From: Acuticoccus yangtzensis
GTDB lineage: Bacteria; Pseudomonadota; Alphaproteobacteria; Rhizobiales; Amorphaceae
Length of the DNA: 64,000 bases
Direction: 5' to 3'
Assembly (NCBI RefSeq): GCF_001927245.1
Contig: NZ_MJUX01000006.1
Location: forward strand, 1 to 64,000
Shown here: positions 59,645-64,000 of the stretch, in pieces
Position numbering within the stretch: the first letter of the stretch is position 1
Layout: each line of letters starts with the position of its first letter
Made by a program: the position numbers and the translations under genes
Notes under the pieces: generated by a model
Seen by the model: the letters and a program-made list of their open reading frames with translations, nothing else
The model's database searches: none
What the model was told of the DNA's origin: nothing

Positions 59645-60667
59645 TTAGCCATGGGTGACCGGGGCGCCGTCCGTCTCGCCGGTGGCCTTGCCGGGGCTGA
59701 GGTGCGCCGGCTCGTCCTTGCCGCCGCGCATCTGGGTCCAGCGGTGCTTGATCTCACCGACGATGCCGCGCCGGAAGAGCAGCACGCAGAACATGAAGAC
59801 GAGGCCCTGAATGATCAGCGTCAACTGCCCCACCTCGGCGAGATAGTTCTGCATGGTGACGATGATCGAGGCGCCGACGATCGGCCCCAGCATCGTCCCG
59901 ACACCGCCGAGGATCGTCATCAGCACCACCTCTCCCGACATCTGCCACGCCACGTCCGTCAACGATGCGAGCTTGAACACCAGCACCTTGGTGGACCCGG
60001 CCATCCCCGCGATCGTCGCCGACAGGATGAAGGCCATCAGCTTGTACCGGTCCGCGTCATACCCCAGCGAGATGGCGCGGGGCTCGTTCTCGCGGATCGA
60101 CTTCAGCACCTGGCCGAAGGGGGAATGGACCGTCCGGTAGATGACCATCACGCCGATCAGGAAGACGGCGAGGACGAAGTAGTAGATGGCGAAGTTGGAT
60201 TCGAGGTCGACGATGCCGAGGAAGTGGCCGCGCGGCACGCCCTGGATGCCGTCTTCACCGTGGGTGAACGGGGCCTGGATGCAGATGAAGAAGACCATCT
60301 GCGCCAGCGCCAAGGTCACCATGGCGAAGTAGATGCCCTGCCGGCGGATGGCGAGAAGGCCGATGACCGCGCCCAGGAAGGCCGCCACGACGGTCCCCGC
60401 CAGGATCGCGAGCTCCGGGGTGAAGCCCCACTCCTTGGCCGCGTGCGCCGAGACGTAGGCGGAGAAGCCGAAGAAGGCGGCATGGCCGAAGGACAGAAGC
60501 CCCGCGAAGCCGAGCAGGAGGTTGAAGGCCGCCGCGAAGAGCGCGAAGCACAACACCTTCGCCAGGAACACCGGGTAGAGGAAGAAGGGCAGCACGATGA
60601 GCGCGGCGATCGCCACGGCGAACTGCGCCCAGCCCTTCCAGTTTCCGCTGGTCTTGGAAGCCATCAC
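59645..60667 (-). CDS. livM: branched-chain amino acid-type ABC transporter permease LivM
   Basis: Inner-membrane permease of 340 residues with about nine hydrophobic segments and the LivM pattern FNLLLGFAGLLSFGHAAFFG near the start and the cytosolic EAA-like loop SIRENEPRAISLGYDADRYK. It starts at GTG 60667 or ATG 60664, overlapping the livH stop. The last ~30 residues are hydrophilic and cytosolic. Confidence 0.95.
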   Translation of the reverse strand: MMASKTSGNWKGWAQFAVAIAALIVLPFFLYPVFLAKVLCFALFAAAFNLLLGFAGLLSFGHAAFFGFSAYVSAHAAKEWGFTPELAILAGTVVAAFLGAVIGLLAIRRQGIYFAMVTLALAQMVFFICIQAPFTHGEDGIQGVPRGHFLGIVDLESNFAIYYFVLAVFLIGVMVIYRTVHSPFGQVLKSIRENEPRAISLGYDADRYKLMAFILSATIAGMAGSTKVLVFKLASLTDVAWQMSGEVVLMTILGGVGTMLGPIVGASIIVTMQNYLAEVGQLTLIIQGLVFMFCVLLFRRGIVGEIKHRWTQMRGGKDEPAHLSPGKATGETDGAPVTHG

Positions 60668-61587
60668 GCGCCCTTTCCGAACAGGCCCGCCGGGCGGACG
60701 ATGAGAACGATGGCCATCACGACGAAGATCACGACGTTGGACGCCTCGGGATAGAAGACCTTGGTGATGCCCTCGATGACGCCGAGCAGGAAGCCGGAGA
60801 CGATCGCCCCGCCGATGGATCCGAGGCCGCCGATCACGACGATGGCGAACACCACGATGATGATGTTGGAGCCCATGATCGGGTTCACCGAGTAGATCGG
60901 CGCGGCGAGCACGCCGGCGAAGGCGGCGAGGCCGACGCCCAGCCCGTAGGTCAGCGTGATGAGGGCCGGAACGTTGACGCCGAAGGCGCGCACGAGGTCG
61001 GGCTTCTCGGTGGCCGCCCGCATCAGCGCGCCGAGCTTGGTGCGCTCGATGAGGATCCAGGTGGCGGTGCAGACGATGAGCGAGGCGACGATCACCCAGG
61101 CGCGATAATTGGGCAGCGCCATCATGAAGACGGGGTCTTCACCCGTCAGCCAGGTGGGCACCATCAGTCGCTGCGCCCCGGCGAGCGAATCGGGGATGGA
61201 ATAGGGCATGCCCGACACGCCGTAGAAGTGGCGGAAGGTGCCTTCCAGCACCAGCGCCAGACCGAAGGTCAGGAGCAGGCCGTAGAGATGGTCGAGGTCG
61301 TGCAGCGGGCGCAGCAGGAAGCGCTCGATCAGCATGCCCAGCCCGGCGACGATGACCGGGGCCAGGATCAGAGCCGGCCAATAGCCGATGCCGATGAACT
61401 GCAGCAGAAGATAGGCGACGAAGGCCCCCACCATGTAAAGCGCGCCGTGGGCGAAGTTTACGATGTTGAGAAGGCCGAAGATCAGAGCCAGCCCCAGCGA
61501 AAGGACGGCATAGAACGACCCGTTGATAAGCCCGATGAGCAGCTGGCCCATGAAGAGCGGCAGCGGGACGCCAAGGAATTCGATCAC
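60664..61587 (-). CDS. livH: branched-chain amino acid-type ABC transporter permease LivH
   Basis: Permease of 307 residues, about eight membrane helices. LivH blocks: GLINGSFYAVLSLGLALIFG and NIVNFAHGALYMVGAF at the N-terminus, RTKLGALMRAATEKPDLVRAFGVN as the cytosolic coupling loop, and SGFLLGVIEGITKVFYPEAS. GTG start at 61587. It pairs with LivM to form the channel. Confidence 0.95.
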   Translation of the reverse strand: MIEFLGVPLPLFMGQLLIGLINGSFYAVLSLGLALIFGLLNIVNFAHGALYMVGAFVAYLLLQFIGIGYWPALILAPVIVAGLGMLIERFLLRPLHDLDHLYGLLLTFGLALVLEGTFRHFYGVSGMPYSIPDSLAGAQRLMVPTWLTGEDPVFMMALPNYRAWVIVASLIVCTATWILIERTKLGALMRAATEKPDLVRAFGVNVPALITLTYGLGVGLAAFAGVLAAPIYSVNPIMGSNIIIVVFAIVVIGGLGSIGGAIVSGFLLGVIEGITKVFYPEASNVVIFVVMAIVLIVRPAGLFGKGA

Positions 61588-61654
61588 GAGGAAACCTTTC
61601 GCGGGGTTGCCGGCCCCGGGCGACGGGGCCGGCTCTCGTTACCGGAGGGGTGGC

Positions 61655-62863
61655 TTAGTTGTTCAGCGTCGGGCAGCGCACGTCTTCCAGCGCCTGATAG
61701 GCTTCGGCCGCCGGAATGGTCGAGACGATGTTGTAGTAGTCCCAGGGGCCCTTCGACTCCTCGGGGCTCTTGATCTGAGCCAGGTACATGTCGTGGAAGT
61801 GCAGACCGTCCTCGCGGATCTTGCCGCCCTGCGCGAACACGTCGTTGATCTCCATCGTCTGGAGCTGGTCGACGACCTTCTTGCCGTCGTCCGTGCCGGC
61901 ATCCTGCGCCGCCTTCAGATAGTTCATCACCGACGAATAGACGCCCGCCTGAACCATCGTCGGCTTGACGCCGTTGTGACGCTCGGCGAACCGCTCGGAG
62001 AAGGCGCGGGTCTCGTCGTTGAGGTCCCAGTACCAGCCGGTGGTGATCGTCAGACCGGCCGTCGTCTCGAGGCCGAGGGCGTGGATGTCGGTGAGGAAGA
62101 TGAGGAGGCCGGCCAGCGACTGACCCGCCGCCACGATGCCGAATTCCTGCGCCTGCTTGATGGAGTTGACGGTGTCGCCACCCGCGTTGGCGAGGCCGAT
62201 GACCTTGGCGCCGGACGCCTGGGCCTGCAGCAGGAAGGACGAGAAGTCCTGGTTGGACAGCGGCGCGCGCACCGAGCCGAGGATCTCACCGCCGGCGTTC
62301 TTCACGGCGTTGGAGGTGTCGGCCTCGAGCGCATGGCCGAAGGCGTAGTCGGCGACGATGAAGAACCAGGAATCGCCGCCTTCCTTCACCATCGCGCCGC
62401 CGGTGCCGGTGGCCAGCGCGTAGGTGTCGTAGACGTAGTGGACGCCGTTGGGCGAGCACTGCTCGTTGGTGAGCGCGGTGGTGGCGGCGCCGGAGTTCAT
62501 CGACACGATGTTCTTCTCGGTCGCGACCTGCTGCACGGCGAGGCCCACCGCCGAGTTCAGGATGTCGAAGATCGCGTCGACACCGTCAGTATCGGCCCAC
62601 TGGCGGGCGATGTTGGCGCCGATGTCGGCCTTGTTCTGGTGGTCGGCGGACACGAGGTTCACCGGCTTGCCGTTGAAGTCGCCGAAATCTTCCAGCGCCA
62701 TCTGCGCGGCCACGACCGAGCCCTGGCCGCCGACGTCGGCATAAACGCCGGACATGTCGGTGAGGACGCCGATGGTGATGCCGTCGTTGGAATATTGCGC
62801 CTGCGCGCTCGCAGTCATCGCCAGACCCGCGACACCTGCCAGAAGGGCTTTCTTCAGACCCAT
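61655..62863 (-). CDS. periplasmic substrate-binding protein of Liv-type transporter
   Basis: Binding protein of 402 residues. A Sec signal peptide (MGLKKALLAGVAGLAMTASAQAQ region, about 1-23) precedes a type I periplasmic fold (IGVLTDMSGVYADVGGQGSVVAAQMA, here shortened; VIGLANAGGDTVNSIKQAQEFG). Start ATG 62863 is chosen over GTG 62872 because it begins the signal peptide and has GGGAG eight bases upstream. The closest recognisable pattern is the ABC-type branched-chain family whose members also bind aromatic or other carboxylates, so the ligand is open. Confidence 0.93.
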   Translation of the reverse strand: MGLKKALLAGVAGLAMTASAQAQYSNDGITIGVLTDMSGVYADVGGQGSVVAAQMALEDFGDFNGKPVNLVSADHQNKADIGANIARQWADTDGVDAIFDILNSAVGLAVQQVATEKNIVSMNSGAATTALTNEQCSPNGVHYVYDTYALATGTGGAMVKEGGDSWFFIVADYAFGHALEADTSNAVKNAGGEILGSVRAPLSNQDFSSFLLQAQASGAKVIGLANAGGDTVNSIKQAQEFGIVAAGQSLAGLLIFLTDIHALGLETTAGLTITTGWYWDLNDETRAFSERFAERHNGVKPTMVQAGVYSSVMNYLKAAQDAGTDDGKKVVDQLQTMEINDVFAQGGKIREDGLHFHDMYLAQIKSPEESKGPWDYYNIVSTIPAAEAYQALEDVRCPTLNN

Positions 62864-62903
62864 GTGACTCACTCCCCTTATTGAATTTTCGTTGGTTCGA
62901 CCG

Positions 62904-63604
<701 letters not shown>

Positions 63605-63608
<4 letters not shown>

Positions 63609-64000
63609 GCGTGGCCTCCCATGTAGGCGGCGCGCACTTCGGGGTTGTTGGAGACCTCTTCGTAGGACCCCTCGGCCAGCACCTGGCCGCGCTGCAGAAC
63701 GGTGATGGTGTCCGACAGGTCCGCCACCACGCCCATGTTGTGCTCCACCATCAGCACGGTGCGCCCTTCGGCCGCCTTGCGGATGAGGTCGACCACCATC
63801 TGGATGTCGCCGGTGGACATCCCCGCCATCGGCTCGTCGAACAAGAGAACCTCGGGCTTCAGGGCGAGCGTCGTCGCAAGCTCCAGCAGGCGCTTGCGGC
63901 CATAGGACAGCTCCACCGCCATGGCGCCGCGCATGTCCCACAGCCCGACCGATTTCAGAATCTCGTCGACCTCGTCGTCGAGTTCGTGGAGCACGCTTTC
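63605..64000 (-). CDS. livG: Liv-type ABC transporter ATP-binding protein LivG (C-terminal part)
   Basis: Only the last ~131 codons are in the window; the N-terminal part with Walker A lies beyond position 64000. Visible are the signature-like LSYGRKRLLELATTLA, Walker B VLLFDEPMAGMS, and switch HNMGVV. The SYG form of the signature and the VEHNMG switch are usual in LivG. It is upstream of, and overlaps, livF, so at least livG-livF-binding protein-livH-livM are co-transcribed. Confidence 0.93.

Overview
The window is GC-rich, densely packed bacterial DNA. Gene content and order point to an alphaproteobacterium of the Hyphomicrobiales (rhizobia-like) group. The pointers are secA divergent from a parvulin–argJ–mutT run, argB–HAD nucleotidase–dapD–dapE, Tat-exported OpgG/OpgH for periplasmic glucans, petABC (cytochrome bc1), glutathione-dependent formaldehyde oxidation, and a Liv-type transporter. 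The taxonomic placement is inference; no rRNA or tRNA gene was seen. I saw no insertion sequence, prophage or CRISPR array, so the window reads as chromosome.

Layout. 0.3-1.6 kb: class III nucleotide cyclase. 2.2-7.9 kb: secA, then parvulin isomerase, argJ and mutT. 8.0-11.7 kb: opgG/opgH with a strong terminator. 11.8-12.9 kb: divergent HxlR regulator and FMN reductase, followed by a 22-base poly-C tract. 13.1-19.8 kb: three-gene operon of transglutaminase/DUF2126, circularly permuted ATP-grasp/alpha-E, and a second transglutaminase. This is a widespread but functionally unresolved peptide-ligase-like system. 20.0-22.2 kb: DJ-1/PfpI protein, OsmC and Old Yellow Enzyme. 22.3-28.1 kb: sugar-acid catabolic block (GntR, IlvD/Edd dehydratase, RraA-like aldolase, UxaA dehydratase) with an unrelated lipoprotein gene inserted. 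28.3-33.5 kb: unknown membrane protein, acyl-CoA synthetase and a DUF4139 protein.

33.6-38.9 kb: argB, pyrimidine 5'-nucleotidase, dapD, DUF805 protein, dapE and a membrane protein, all on + (arginine and lysine/peptidoglycan precursor synthesis). 38.9-41.0 kb: a fusion of ribose-1,5-bisphosphokinase (PhnN) with an AMP/thymidine-phosphorylase-type enzyme, suggesting direct AMP-to-PRPP salvage. 41.0-41.9 kb: non-coding stretch holding a degenerate array of about sixteen 25-bp units. 41.9-44.7 kb: petABC. 44.9-46.3 kb: trmL and hemF. 46.3-49.3 kb: OhrR-like MarR regulator divergent from the formaldehyde-detoxification operon (class III alcohol dehydrogenase, a small SecD-head-like secreted protein, S-formylglutathione hydrolase). 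49.3-53.6 kb: a hairpin cluster, then a complete nickel-pincer operon larA-larC-larE-larB. 53.7-58.4 kb: YhaO/YhaN nuclease–ATPase pair (SbcD/SbcC-like). 58.6-64.0 kb: Liv-type ABC transporter (livG truncated by the window edge, livF, binding protein, livH, livM), followed by a D-erythronate-dehydrogenase-like gene.

Most interesting for follow-up are the transglutaminase/ATP-grasp/alpha-E operon, the PhnN–phosphorylase fusion, the 25-bp degenerate array, and the LarA homologue with its complete cofactor operon.
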